From JAAYEA01 sp012689325 (GTDB lineage Bacteria > Chloroflexota > Anaerolineae > JAAYEA01), in assembly GCA_036841525.1 (NCBI GenBank), contig DAITVZ010000023.1:1-60905 (forward strand): a stretch of DNA of 60,905 nucleotides, given 5' to 3'. Shown piece by piece: positions 8,325 to 16,490 of the stretch. The translations under genes were made by a program, and so were the position numbers. Each line of letters starts with the position of its first letter. Within the stretch, counting starts at the first letter, position 1. The notes beneath the pieces are model-generated. The model made no database searches, was not told where the DNA came from, and worked only from the letters and a program-made list of their open reading frames with translations.

Positions 8325-9836
8325 TCAGGCCCCCAGCCGCCCATAGAGCGGCTCCAACGCGCGATAGACCTCTTGAAAGAGGGGATATCGCGCGTTGTAC
8401 GTTTCCCGCGCTGCGGGATCGGGCCGCTCCGCCTCGGCGGCCGCTACCAATCGGCGGGCCACGCCGTAATCGGGCCAGAGCCCCACGCCCACGCCCCCGG
8501 CGATGGCCGCGCCCAAGGCTGTGGCCTCGGCCAGGAGCTGCGGCCGCAGGATGGGCAGGCCCAGGACGTCCGCCAGGATTTGCCGCCAGACGGTGCTTTT
8601 GGCCCCGCCGCCGATGAGGCGCATGGCGTGGGGGGCGACCCCTTGCTCTGTCAGCGCGTCGAGGATCATCCGCAGGTTGTAGGCTACCCCCTCCATGGCC
8701 GCCCGCGCGGCGTGGCCGCGCCCGTGGCGCATGGAGAGCCCCACGAAGGCGCCCCGCGCCTCCGGGTTCCAGTAGGGGCTGCGCTCGCCCATCAGGTAGG
8801 GGAGGAAGAGCAAGCCCTCGGCCCCCGGCGGCGTTTGCGCTGCCCAGCGATCCATCTCGCGATAGCGCTCAGGGTTCTCCTCGCCCCTGGCGATCCACCC
8901 CGACAGCCACTGGTAGGCCCCGCCTGCCGCTTGCATGGTGCCCATGGGGCAGACCTGCTGGGGGTCCAGGTGGGCGAAATTGACGATGCGCTGCTGCGGG
9001 TCATAGAGCGGCCGGGGGCTGGCCACGGCCATCCAGGAAGAGGAGCCGATATAGTTGTAGGCATCGCCCTCGCCGACGACCCCCGCGCCCACCGTGGCGC
9101 AGGCGCCATCGCCGCCGCCGATCACCACCGGCGTTCCCGCCAGCAGGCCGGTGGCGACCGCGGCCTCCAGCGTCACTTGGCCGGCGACGTGGTGGGAGGG
9201 ATGGGCTTCGGGCAGCAGGCCGCGCGCAAGCCCCACCGCGGCCAGGATCTCCTCGTCCCAGGCGCGCTGGTCCAGGTTAAAGAGGTTGCTGCCGGAGGCG
9301 TCGGAATAGTCGGTGGCGAACTGGCCGGTGAGGCGATAGGCGACATAATCCTTGGCCTGCAGAAAGATGCGGGTGCGGGCGAACAGCTCGGGCTCGTGTT
9401 CGCGGATCCAGAGCATCTTGGGGCCGGTGTAGGCTGCGCTGATGCGGTGGCCGGTGCGGCGATAGAGCTGTTCCGCCCCGCACGCCTCGCGCAAGAGATC
9501 GGCCTCCCGCGTGGCGCGCTGGTCGGCCCAGATGATGGCTGGCCGCAGGGGCTGGCCCGCGGCATCCACCGGCAGCCCGGCCATCATCTGGGCGCTAAAG
9601 CTCACGGCGGCGATCTCTTGCGGGGCGATTCCGGGCTCCGCCAGCAGGGCGCGGGTCGTTTCCACCACCGCGCGCCACCAGTCCGCCGGGTCCTGTTCCG
9701 CCCAGCCGGCGCGGGGGTAGCGGGTGGCATAGCCGGCGAAAGCGCTGCGGACGGCCTGGCCGTCCGCGTCAAAGAGATTGGCCTTGTTGCCGGTGGTGCC
9801 CAGGTCGTGGGCCAGGATATAGGCTGGCTTGGTCAT
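8325..9836 (-). CDS. FGGY-family carbohydrate kinase (xylulokinase-like)
   Basis: 503 residues, the usual FGGY length. The N-terminal ATP site is AHDLGTTGNKANLFD; the second half carries GGGDGACATVGAG and IGGGAKSTVWRQILADV, the C-terminal nucleotide-binding motif. Such enzymes phosphorylate sugars such as xylulose, ribulose, gluconate or glycerol; xylulokinase-like is the closest impression but the substrate is uncertain. The start at 9836 is preceded by AAGGGGG; an in-frame Met 30 bases upstream lies almost on the -10 box and is rejected. Confidence 0.88.
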   Translation of the reverse strand: MTKPAYILAHDLGTTGNKANLFDADGQAVRSAFAGYATRYPRAGWAEQDPADWWRAVVETTRALLAEPGIAPQEIAAVSFSAQMMAGLPVDAAGQPLRPAIIWADQRATREADLLREACGAEQLYRRTGHRISAAYTGPKMLWIREHEPELFARTRIFLQAKDYVAYRLTGQFATDYSDASGSNLFNLDQRAWDEEILAAVGLARGLLPEAHPSHHVAGQVTLEAAVATGLLAGTPVVIGGGDGACATVGAGVVGEGDAYNYIGSSSWMAVASPRPLYDPQQRIVNFAHLDPQQVCPMGTMQAAGGAYQWLSGWIARGEENPERYREMDRWAAQTPPGAEGLLFLPYLMGERSPYWNPEARGAFVGLSMRHGRGHAARAAMEGVAYNLRMILDALTEQGVAPHAMRLIGGGAKSTVWRQILADVLGLPILRPQLLAEATALGAAIAGGVGVGLWPDYGVARRLVAAAEAERPDPAARETYNARYPLFQEVYRALEPLYGRLGA

Positions 9837-9864
9837 CGGCGCGCCCCCTTGGTGGATTGGGCAC

Positions 9865-9894
9865 ATTATACGCTGGCGCCTGGCGTGCTACCAA
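9865..9894 (-). promoter_or_regulatory. Promoter of the FGGY kinase
   Basis: On the minus strand: TTGGTA (9894-9889), 18-bp spacer, TATAAT (9870-9865). Start of transcription near 9858, giving a leader of about 20 nt. Confidence 0.65.
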
Positions 9895-10009
9895 TATCGG
9901 CTGCCGCGAGCCTGACCGCATTTGTCGGCTGATTGTCATCCGGCTATCATGGTGCGCGCGAGGCGATGCGCCATAATAGGGGCAGTGAGACAAGAAAGGA
10001 GTAGATGCC

Positions 10010-10225
10010 GTGAGGAATCGTCAAGGGTGTCTGCAAGGCTTGCTCGAGATGTTCATGCTGACCTCGGCCTTCGATTGGCTCGAAGACCGCTTCGGATTCG
10101 GCAAAGGCCTCTCTTGCTCCGGCTGTGGCTGCGGGCTGGTGATCCTGGTCGTGTTCCTGCTGCTGGCGTGCAGCGTCATCTTTAGCACCGACTGGTTTCG
10201 CCTCTCCGTCGGCAGCCTCTGGTAA
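10010..10225 (+). CDS. Small single-pass membrane protein, unknown
   Basis: 71 residues from a GTG start placed 8 nt after AAAGGAG. One strong transmembrane segment (about residues 41-58, VILVVFLLLACSVIF) is preceded by a cysteine cluster CSGCGCG. Not recognised. The ATG five bases upstream reads only two codons (ATG CCG TGA) and overlaps the GTG. The gene is convergent with the hydrogenase large subunit, with no visible terminator between. Confidence 0.55.
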   Translation: MRNRQGCLQGLLEMFMLTSAFDWLEDRFGFGKGLSCSGCGCGLVILVVFLLLACSVIFSTDWFRLSVGSLW

Positions 10226-10249
10226 GCCCTTCCGCGGCGCGCCGTGGGA

Positions 10250-11557
10250 TCAGTGGGTGGCGCAGGCGATGCAAGGATCAAAGGCGCGCACCACGCGGCC
10301 CACGGCGCGCTCCAACTCCATGTTGATGCTCTCCCCGGTGATATAGCGCGCCGCGACCACCCGCAGCGCTCGCTCGATGGCCAGCATATTGTGGACGGTA
10401 GGGATGACGAACTCGGCCTGGACGATCTTTTGGTTCTCGATGCGGTAGTGGTGGATCAGCGGGCCGCGCGGGGCCTCGACCATGCCGTAGCCATCGCCAT
10501 CCCGCGGGGTGTAGGGGATGGCCGTATCCTCCCCGCTCAGGGGGCCTGCCATGATCTCCAGCGCCCGCTCCAGGGCATAGACCAGCTCGATGCCGCGCGC
10601 CAGGTCGAAGAGCAGCAGGCCATGGGCGGGGCGCCCGAAGGCCTGGCGGAACCGCTCCAGGTAGCCATCGGCCAGCGGCGTGCCCATGGCTTGGGTCATG
10701 TTGGCGCGCGCCAGGCTGTTGGCGCGGATCACCTGCCCGCGGTAGCTGGTGGCGTCGGCATACGAGTATTCGCTCTCGACGAAATCCAGGTGCTTGCGAA
10801 AGTCTCGCGCGGGGAAGGCTTCGTGGCAGCAGCCGTCCGGGCACATCACGCGGATCGTGTCGTCGGTGTAGCGCGGCGCGTCCTCGCCGGTGGCGGCGAT
10901 ATAGCAGGCGGGCTCGTCGTCACCCCAGGTGCCGATGCGGTCCCGCAGCGCCAGCGACATCTCCCAATAGATGTCGAACAGCTCGCAAGCCAGGCCCAGC
11001 GCCGCTTCCACCTCTCCGCGAACGACTTCGGCCGCCTCGGGCGCGATGCCGCTGGTGACGCCGCCGACGATGGCCTTGATGGGGTGGATGAACTGGCCCC
11101 CCGCCAGGGAGATCAGGCTGGTGCCGGCCCGGCGCACGCGCAGCGCGCGCGAGGCGATGCCCTGGTCGGCGTCCGCCGCGGCGGAATCGGCCTGAAAGAT
11201 GCTGGAGACGCCCAGCCGGTCGGGCATGGTAAAGATGAAAAGCGAAGTCGCCTGGTTCTGCACGATCTGCCCCAGCATCAGCAGCTCGCGGATGGTTTGG
11301 GCCAGCGGCGGCGGGGTGAGGCCGAAGGCATCCTCCAGCGCCCGGACCGCGGCCACGTGGTGGGCGGTGGAGCAGACGCCGCAGATGCGCGGCACGATCA
11401 CCGGCATCTGCTCGGCGGGCACGCCCTGCACCAGGTATTCAAAGCCGCGGAACTCCATCGCCTGAAAGCGGGCGGAGACGGGCCGCCCATTCTGCACGTC
11501 GATGGTGACCTGGGCATGGCCCTCGATGCGGCTGAGGGGAAAGGTTAGCGTCGGCAT
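10250..11557 (-). CDS. NiFe hydrogenase large subunit (group 3-like), no C-terminal extension
   Basis: 435 residues. The N-terminal ligand motif is RICGVC (Cys59, Cys62) and the C-terminal ligand motif is DPCIACATH (Cys429, Cys432), giving the four cysteines that bind the NiFe(CN)2CO centre. SRIEGHAQV at the start is typical of group 3 (Mvh/Hox-like) subunits. The protein ends at His435; most large subunits carry a further tail that an endopeptidase removes after nickel insertion, and here it is absent. The gene begins one base after the stop of the small subunit gene, so the two are translationally coupled. Confidence 0.9.
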   Translation of the reverse strand: MPTLTFPLSRIEGHAQVTIDVQNGRPVSARFQAMEFRGFEYLVQGVPAEQMPVIVPRICGVCSTAHHVAAVRALEDAFGLTPPPLAQTIRELLMLGQIVQNQATSLFIFTMPDRLGVSSIFQADSAAADADQGIASRALRVRRAGTSLISLAGGQFIHPIKAIVGGVTSGIAPEAAEVVRGEVEAALGLACELFDIYWEMSLALRDRIGTWGDDEPACYIAATGEDAPRYTDDTIRVMCPDGCCHEAFPARDFRKHLDFVESEYSYADATSYRGQVIRANSLARANMTQAMGTPLADGYLERFRQAFGRPAHGLLLFDLARGIELVYALERALEIMAGPLSGEDTAIPYTPRDGDGYGMVEAPRGPLIHHYRIENQKIVQAEFVIPTVHNMLAIERALRVVAARYITGESINMELERAVGRVVRAFDPCIACATH

Positions 11558-11558
11558 G

Positions 11559-12425
11559 TTACAGCACCTTCTCCTTGGGCCTGGGCGGGCGGTCCACGCC
11601 GGCATAGTCTGAGAACTGGAACAGAAAGAGGGCCATCTGCGGCGAGCGAGCCGCCTGCTCGATCTCGGCGGCGGGCACGTCGGTGAGGGACTGGAAGACG
11701 CGCTGGATGGATGCCAGCCACTCGGTGGAGCCCTTGTCGATGAGCACGTCCGAGGGGCCGCGGCAGCCGACGCAGGGGTGGCCGCCGCGCGGGCAGGGGG
11801 CGCGACAGCCGCCGCGCGTCGAGGAGCCCACGCAGAAATAGCCCTGGTTGATCAGGCAGATATCCGGCAGCACCTCGCCCTGACGCAGCCCCACCAGGTG
11901 CTCCGGCCGCAAATCCCGGACCTTGCGCCGCCCGCACTCCTGGCAGACGATCTTGCTGGCCTTGAAATCCGCTGGATCGAGCAGCGCGGCCATGAATAGC
12001 TCGGGCGTGGGCGGGCAGCCCGGGAGATAGCGGCCCACCTCCACAAAGGCGTCGATGGGATGGCACTTGGGCAGCATGCGCGGCACATGGCGCCGCTCCG
12101 GCTGCGTCAAGAAGAGCTGGCGCACCTCGTCGCGGTCGCCCAGGCTGGCCACGCCGCCCGAGATGGCGCAGGTGCCCACCGCCACGACCTGCTTGGCGCG
12201 GGGGATGGCCCGGCGCAGGTTATAGAGATCCTCATCCGTGCGCACGCCGCCGCTGACCAGCAGGATATCCACGGGGGGGACGTCGTAGGCCGAGACAACC
12301 AGCGGCATATACATCAGCCGATAGCGTTCGATCCACTCTTCCGCGTTGAGCAGCGAGACCTCGCACCCGGCGCAGCCCGAAAGCTGCAGCACGGCAAAGC
12401 GGACCGCCTCCTCTGGCATGGGCAT
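11559..12425 (-). CDS. NiFe hydrogenase small subunit (MvhG-like)
   Basis: 288 residues. The proximal Fe-S cluster motif CAGCEVSLL (Cys18, Cys21) with GTCAISGGV and PGCPPTPE is that of the NADH-dehydrogenase 20 kDa-like small subunits. C-terminal cysteines (CQECGRR, CVGSS, CRAPCPRGGHPCVGC) would hold two more clusters, as in F420-nonreducing MvhG-type hydrogenases. There is no Tat signal, so the enzyme is cytoplasmic. AGGAG precedes the Met at 12425. No electron-transfer partner (MvhD, HdrA, HoxF/U) or Hyp gene is next to it. Confidence 0.9.
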   Translation of the reverse strand: MPMPEEAVRFAVLQLSGCAGCEVSLLNAEEWIERYRLMYMPLVVSAYDVPPVDILLVSGGVRTDEDLYNLRRAIPRAKQVVAVGTCAISGGVASLGDRDEVRQLFLTQPERRHVPRMLPKCHPIDAFVEVGRYLPGCPPTPELFMAALLDPADFKASKIVCQECGRRKVRDLRPEHLVGLRQGEVLPDICLINQGYFCVGSSTRGGCRAPCPRGGHPCVGCRGPSDVLIDKGSTEWLASIQRVFQSLTDVPAAEIEQAARSPQMALFLFQFSDYAGVDRPPRPKEKVL

Positions 12426-12437
12426 CTTGCTCCTGGC

Positions 12438-13943
12438 CTATAGCCGGTACAGTTCCCCGTATTTGGCGCGCAGATACTGGATATACGGCTCGATGCGCAG
12501 CGGGCCGCCGGTGGCGCGCTCGATGATCTCGTTGGGCGTGTACTTGGACCCGTGCTGATAGATGTTTTCCGCCAGCCAGCCGTGCAGGGCGCCGAACTGC
12601 CCGGCTTCGATCTCGGCGGGGATCTGCGGGCGAGCCTGGGTGGCGGCGGCAAAGAACTGGGCGCCCAGGATGTTGCCCAGGGTATAGCCCTGGAACGAGC
12701 CGCCGATCGTCCCGCCGTACCAGTGCACGTCTTGCAGCACGCCGTCCCGGTCGTCGGGCGCGCGCACGCCGAGGTCCGACTGGTAACGGGCGTGCCAGGC
12801 GTCGGGCAGGTCCGCGACGCTGAGCTTGCCCTCCAGCAGGGCCAGCTCCAGGTCGAAGCGGATCATCACGTGCAGGTTATAGGTGACCTCGTCGGCGTCG
12901 GTGCGGATCAGCGAGGGCGACACCTTGTTGATAGCCCGGTAAAAGGTCTCCAGCGGGACCGAGCCGAGTTGCTGGGGGAAGGTCTTTTGCAGCCGGGGGT
13001 AGAAATAGGTCCAAAAGCCCCGGCTTCGCCCCACGATGTTCTCCCATAGCCGCGACTGGCTCTCGTGCACCCCCTGCGATACCCCCTCGCCCAGGGGCGT
13101 GCCGTCGTATTCGAGCCGGACGCCCTGTTCGTACATGGCGTGGCCCGCCTCGTGCAGGGTGCTGAACAGCGACTCGGTCAGGTCATCCGCCTTGAAGCGG
13201 GTGGTGATCCGCACGTCGGTGATGGAAAAGGTGATGGTGAAGGGATGAGGGGTCTTGTCCAGCCGCCCGCGGTTCAGGTCATAGCCGAAGCGCTTGGCGG
13301 CGTCCAGGCCAAAGGCCCGCTGTTTCCCCTCGGGAAAGCGCTGGTGGACGCAGGAATCGTCGGCCGGCGATTGGGAGGTGATGGCCTGCACGATGGGCAC
13401 CATCCTTTGGCGCAGCTCGGCGAAGAGGGGGCGGATGGTGTTGGCCTTCATGCCGTAATCGGCCAGGTCGATGAGCGGGTCGGCGATGTGCTCATAGCCC
13501 GGAAAATAGTTGGCCAACTGGCGGCTCATCTCCAGGGTCTTTTCCAGGTAAGGCTGCACGGCCTTGAAATCGTTGGCGGGCCGCGCCTTGGCCCAGGCCT
13601 CGTAGGAGGCGGCATTGTGTTCGGTGAACTCGGACATGAAAGCCGCCGGGACCTTGGTGGCCCTCTCGTATTGGCGGCGCGCCACGCGGATCAGGCTGGC
13701 GTCGTCGTCATCGTAGGGGAGGCTCTGCTCGTGGGGCTGCAACGCATCCAACAGCTTGCCGATGGCGGGGTCGATCAGCTTTTCGTGGGCCAGGCGCGCC
13801 AGGGTGGCCTGCTGGCGTCCGCGCGCCGCGGCGGCGCCGGCGGGCATGTAAGTGGATTGGTCCCAGTACAGCAACGCGGCGGCGGCATTCAGGTCGCCGA
13901 TCTCCACGAGACGAGAGCGAAGCTCTTGCAACTTGGCCTTCAT
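12438..13943 (-). CDS. M32 family metallocarboxypeptidase (carboxypeptidase Taq)
   Basis: 501 residues, the standard M32 length. The zinc motif HEAGH (about residue 262, FSTLHEAGHAMYEQG) is followed by GVHESQSRLWENIVGRS, both diagnostic. The enzyme removes C-terminal residues from peptides in the cytoplasm. AAGGAG lies 8 nt before the ATG. It is the first gene of the minus-strand unit that continues into the hydrogenase genes (12-bp gap), an unexpected pairing. Confidence 0.92.
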   Translation of the reverse strand: MKAKLQELRSRLVEIGDLNAAAALLYWDQSTYMPAGAAAARGRQQATLARLAHEKLIDPAIGKLLDALQPHEQSLPYDDDDASLIRVARRQYERATKVPAAFMSEFTEHNAASYEAWAKARPANDFKAVQPYLEKTLEMSRQLANYFPGYEHIADPLIDLADYGMKANTIRPLFAELRQRMVPIVQAITSQSPADDSCVHQRFPEGKQRAFGLDAAKRFGYDLNRGRLDKTPHPFTITFSITDVRITTRFKADDLTESLFSTLHEAGHAMYEQGVRLEYDGTPLGEGVSQGVHESQSRLWENIVGRSRGFWTYFYPRLQKTFPQQLGSVPLETFYRAINKVSPSLIRTDADEVTYNLHVMIRFDLELALLEGKLSVADLPDAWHARYQSDLGVRAPDDRDGVLQDVHWYGGTIGGSFQGYTLGNILGAQFFAAATQARPQIPAEIEAGQFGALHGWLAENIYQHGSKYTPNEIIERATGGPLRIEPYIQYLRAKYGELYRL

Positions 13944-14011
13944 GGGCGGGCTCCTTTGGCTGGGCTAGAGGCGAGCGGGCGACATTTGGCGATCAGGGCA
14001 TTTGCGCGCAC

Positions 14012-14040
14012 ACTATAGCGCCACTAGCTGGGATTGTCAA
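14012..14040 (-). promoter_or_regulatory. Promoter of the M32 / hydrogenase unit
   Basis: Minus strand: TTGACA (14040-14035), 17-bp spacer, TATAGT (14017-14012). Near consensus. It points away from the infC promoter 43 bp further on. Confidence 0.8.
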
Positions 14041-14082
14041 TCGCGCCGCAGGTCCCGTGCAGAGGCTGATTCGGCGTGGCAT

Positions 14083-14111
14083 TTGACTAATTCGGGCAAC
14101 TATGCTATTAT
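14083..14111 (+). promoter_or_regulatory. Promoter of infC-rpmI-rplT
   Basis: TTGACT (14083-14088), 17-bp spacer, TATTAT (14106-14111). It gives a leader of about 110 nt before infC, in which GGAAC (14181-14185) can pair with GTTCC about 20 nt on; leaders of this operon are regulated in other bacteria. Confidence 0.8.
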
Positions 14112-14228
14112 TCTTCATCCGAAGTGCACGCGTTTCTGATATTGTGCGTGACTGCGGTCGTTCCTGGAAGCGGTGGTTGGGGAACGTTGCCAGGGTCGGT
14201 TCCGTGCATCCAAAAGTGAGGTGGAGAG

Positions 14229-14738
14229 ATCAGTAAGGAATTACGTGTCAACGGCGAGATAACAGCACCCGAAGTCCGCGTCATTGACGCGGAAGGCAAA
14301 CAGCTAGGCATCTATTCTCGCAGGGAAGCGTTGCGTTTGGCCGAAGAGAAAGAAGTGGACCTGGTCGAGGTCGGCCCCGGCGCAGTGCCTCCCGTATGCC
14401 GCCTGATGGATTACGGCAAGTTCGTCTATGCGCGCACCAAAAAAGAGCGCGAGGCGCGCAAGGCGCAGCGGATCGCTGAGGTAAAGGAGATTCGCCTCCG
14501 TCCCAAGACTGCCGAACATGATGTGTCCACCAAGGTCAAGCAGACACGCAAGTTCATCGAAGATGGCTCCAAGGTGAGGGTCAGGATCTGGTTCCGAGGA
14601 CGCGAGTCCTGGCACCCCGAGATCGCCCGCGAGTTGTTGTTGCAGGTCGCCAAAGAGACCGAGGACATCGCCGCGGTGGAGCAGGTGCCGGCCCTGGAGG
14701 GTCGCTCGATGCTCATGATCCTCACGCCCAAGAAATGA
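14229..14738 (+). CDS. infC: Translation initiation factor IF-3, ATC start codon
   Basis: 169 residues. It begins ISKELRVNGEI and ends in LTPKK, covering both IF-3 domains, with VCRLMDYGKF in the N-domain and EIRLRPKTAEHD at the linker/C-domain. IF-3 binds the 30S subunit and checks the initiator tRNA-start codon pairing. No ATG, GTG or TTG exists in frame between the upstream TGA (14217-14219) and conserved N-domain sequence. The first usable codon is ATC at 14229, directly after GAGGTGGAGAG. IF-3 genes are known for rare AUU-type starts that let IF-3 repress itself. Confidence 0.93.
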   Translation: MSKELRVNGEITAPEVRVIDAEGKQLGIYSRREALRLAEEKEVDLVEVGPGAVPPVCRLMDYGKFVYARTKKEREARKAQRIAEVKEIRLRPKTAEHDVSTKVKQTRKFIEDGSKVRVRIWFRGRESWHPEIARELLLQVAKETEDIAAVEQVPALEGRSMLMILTPKK

Positions 14739-14786
14739 GACGCTCGTAAGTCGGCATTGCCTCGCATAGGTGTTGGCTCGCAAACC

Positions 14787-14812
14787 AAACATCGCCAAGG
14801 CGCGATGTTTTT
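14787..14812 (+). terminator. Hairpin with U-tract between infC and rpmI (attenuator candidate)
   Basis: Perfect 9-bp stem AAACATCGC (14787-14795) / GCGATGTTT (14802-14810) with a 6-nt loop and TTTTT at 14808-14812. It has the form of an intrinsic terminator inside the operon, so it would lower or control expression of L35 and L20 relative to IF-3. Confidence 0.7.
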
Positions 14813-14867
14813 GTGTCGAGGGATGCGTCGTCCGAATCCATGTAGAAACGAAGGAGGGAATCCCTCA

Positions 14868-15089
14868 ATGCCCAAGATGAAGACGCACAAGGCGACCGCC
14901 AAGCGGTTCCGGCTGACCGGGACCGGCAAGATCGTGCACAACATCGGTGGCGCGGGGGCTGGCGGCCACCTGCGCCGGAACAAGGCCAAGCGGACCAAGC
15001 GCATGCTCGATCGCACTGTCGCGCTGGAGAACAAGGGCGAGCAAGAGCGGATCATGCGGTTGATGCCATATCTGAAAAAGAAAGGGTAA
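14868..15089 (+). CDS. rpmI: 50S ribosomal protein L35
   Basis: 73 residues, MPKMKTHKATAKRF at the N-terminus and the basic GHLRRNKAKRTKRML stretch are characteristic of L35. AAGGAGGG precedes the ATG by 9 nt. Upstream in-frame starts overlap the attenuator hairpin and lack ribosome sites. Confidence 0.97.
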   Translation: MPKMKTHKATAKRFRLTGTGKIVHNIGGAGAGGHLRRNKAKRTKRMLDRTVALENKGEQERIMRLMPYLKKKG

Positions 15090-15165
15090 TGGCGGCCAGC
15101 CCTACCGCGGCCCTTTGCGCCGCTGGTAACGCGCGTTTCTGCCGCTATCCAGAAGGAGAGCTACC

Positions 15166-15525
15166 GTGCCAAGAGTAAAAAGAGGCGTTCCCGCGCATGC
15201 GCGCCACAAGAAGATCCTGGGCATCACCAAAGGCCAGAAGGGGAGCAAAAGCACCCTTTTTCGCCGCGCCAATGAGGCGATGCTCAAGGCGCTGGCTTAT
15301 TCCTACCGCGATCGTCGCGACCGCAAGGGCGATATGCGCAGCCTGTGGATTGTCCGCATCAATGCCGCCGCCCGTCAGAACGATCTGACCTACGGGCGCA
15401 TGATCAATGGCCTCAAGAATGCTGGCGTCGAGGTCAACCGCAAGATGCTGGCTGACCTGGCCGTCCGCGATACCGCTGGCTTTGCCCAATTGGCCGAAGT
15501 CGCCAAGGCCCACCTCAGCGCCTAG
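15166..15525 (+). CDS. rplT: 50S ribosomal protein L20
   Basis: 119 residues, GTG start after AAGGAG. Sequence PRVKRGVPAHARHKKIL at the start and YGRMINGLKNAGVEVNRK in the C-domain are L20 hallmarks. L20 is an early 23S rRNA-binding assembly protein and in other bacteria is the autoregulator of this operon, which fits the hairpin between infC and rpmI. Confidence 0.97.
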   Translation: MPRVKRGVPAHARHKKILGITKGQKGSKSTLFRRANEAMLKALAYSYRDRRDRKGDMRSLWIVRINAAARQNDLTYGRMINGLKNAGVEVNRKMLADLAVRDTAGFAQLAEVAKAHLSA

Positions 15526-15550
15526 CTTTTCCGCCCCATCGTCCTACCAG

Positions 15551-15578
15551 CACCCCGCCAAACCAGGGCGGGGTGCTT
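15551..15578 (+). terminator. Terminator after rplT
   Basis: Perfect 9-bp stem CACCCCGCC (15551-15559) / GGCGGGGTG (15567-15575), 7-nt loop, then CTTTC. The T-tract is short, but its position between convergent genes supports the call. Confidence 0.65.
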
Positions 15579-15593
15579 TCGCGTTCCTTCCGC

Positions 15594-16397
15594 TCAGGCG
15601 GGCACCGGGCGCGCCCAGCGCCGCCCCACGCGCCACCGACCGGCCGCATCCCGATCCAGCTGGAATGTGCCGTGGGGATGGCTCATCACCAGGACATGCC
15701 AGCCGCCCGCGTCATCGTCCCAGGAGCGCCCTCGGCTATCCACCGTGTAGCGTTGCCCTCGCCAGGTGAAAGCCACCGGCAGCAGTCGCCCCTCTCGACC
15801 GCGGCGGCACTCGACCTGCGCCGCCTCGCCCAAGTTGGCCAGTTGCTCCGGCGTCAGCGCGCCCGCCTCCGGCGCGTCCGGCTCCAGACCGCCCAGATGC
15901 GCCTCCAGCAGCCGGAGCGCCGCGCCCACCGAGGCGCGAATATTCTCCAGCCGCGTCCCCAGCCAGAGCTGCCTTTGCCAAAGGATCGCCTCTCGCGCGG
16001 CCAGCGCGAGATAGACCGTGCCCACGGGCTTGGTGGGCGTCCCGCCGGCGGGCCCGGCGATGCCGGTGGTGGCGAGCGCCACGTCCGCGCCCAGCAGCGA
16101 CCGCACCCCCCAGGCCATCTCGGCGGCCGTCTGCCAGCTCACCGCGCCGTGCTCGGCCAGCGTCGCGGGGGCCACGCCCAGCACCCCGCTCTTGACCTCG
16201 TTGGCATAGGCCACCACCCCGCCCAGGAAATAATCCGAGCTCCCCGAGATCGCCACGATGGTCCCGGCGAGCAGGCCCCCGGTGCAAGACTCGGCCACGG
16301 CGAGCTGGAGGCCGCGCTGGCGAAGCTGCTCGCCCAGCGCGGAGGATAGCGCGTGCAGCTCTGGTTCGGATGGTGGGGAGGTACGGGACGGTGACAT
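15594..16397 (-). CDS. CinA C-terminal amidase domain fused to DUF6504
   Basis: 267 residues. Residues about 10-170 form the CinA C-terminal domain, with AESCTGGLLAG and TGIAGPAGGTPTKPVGTVY; this domain deamidates nicotinamide mononucleotide (PncC activity) in NAD recycling. Residues about 195-267 match the small DUF6504 domain (Trp-rich, WHVLVMSHPHGTFQLDRD), usually a separate or translesion-polymerase-linked protein. The N-terminal CinA molybdopterin-binding-like domain is absent. Divergent from the AOR gene. Confidence 0.85.
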   Translation of the reverse strand: MSPSRTSPPSEPELHALSSALGEQLRQRGLQLAVAESCTGGLLAGTIVAISGSSDYFLGGVVAYANEVKSGVLGVAPATLAEHGAVSWQTAAEMAWGVRSLLGADVALATTGIAGPAGGTPTKPVGTVYLALAAREAILWQRQLWLGTRLENIRASVGAALRLLEAHLGGLEPDAPEAGALTPEQLANLGEAAQVECRRGREGRLLPVAFTWRGQRYTVDSRGRSWDDDAGGWHVLVMSHPHGTFQLDRDAAGRWRVGRRWARPVPA

Positions 16398-16412
16398 GGT
16401 TTTTGTCCTTCT

Positions 16413-16441
16413 TTGCCGTGCGGCCGTTGCTATGTTACAAT
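16413..16441 (+). promoter_or_regulatory. Promoter of the aldehyde ferredoxin oxidoreductase gene
   Basis: TTGCCG (16413-16418), 17-bp spacer, TACAAT (16436-16441). Leader of about 42 nt carrying AAGGAGGG. Confidence 0.75.
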
Positions 16442-16490
16442 GGCTGCGTGCATCTCGTGAACACCCGACTGCTTTCCAAGGAGGGCCAAC

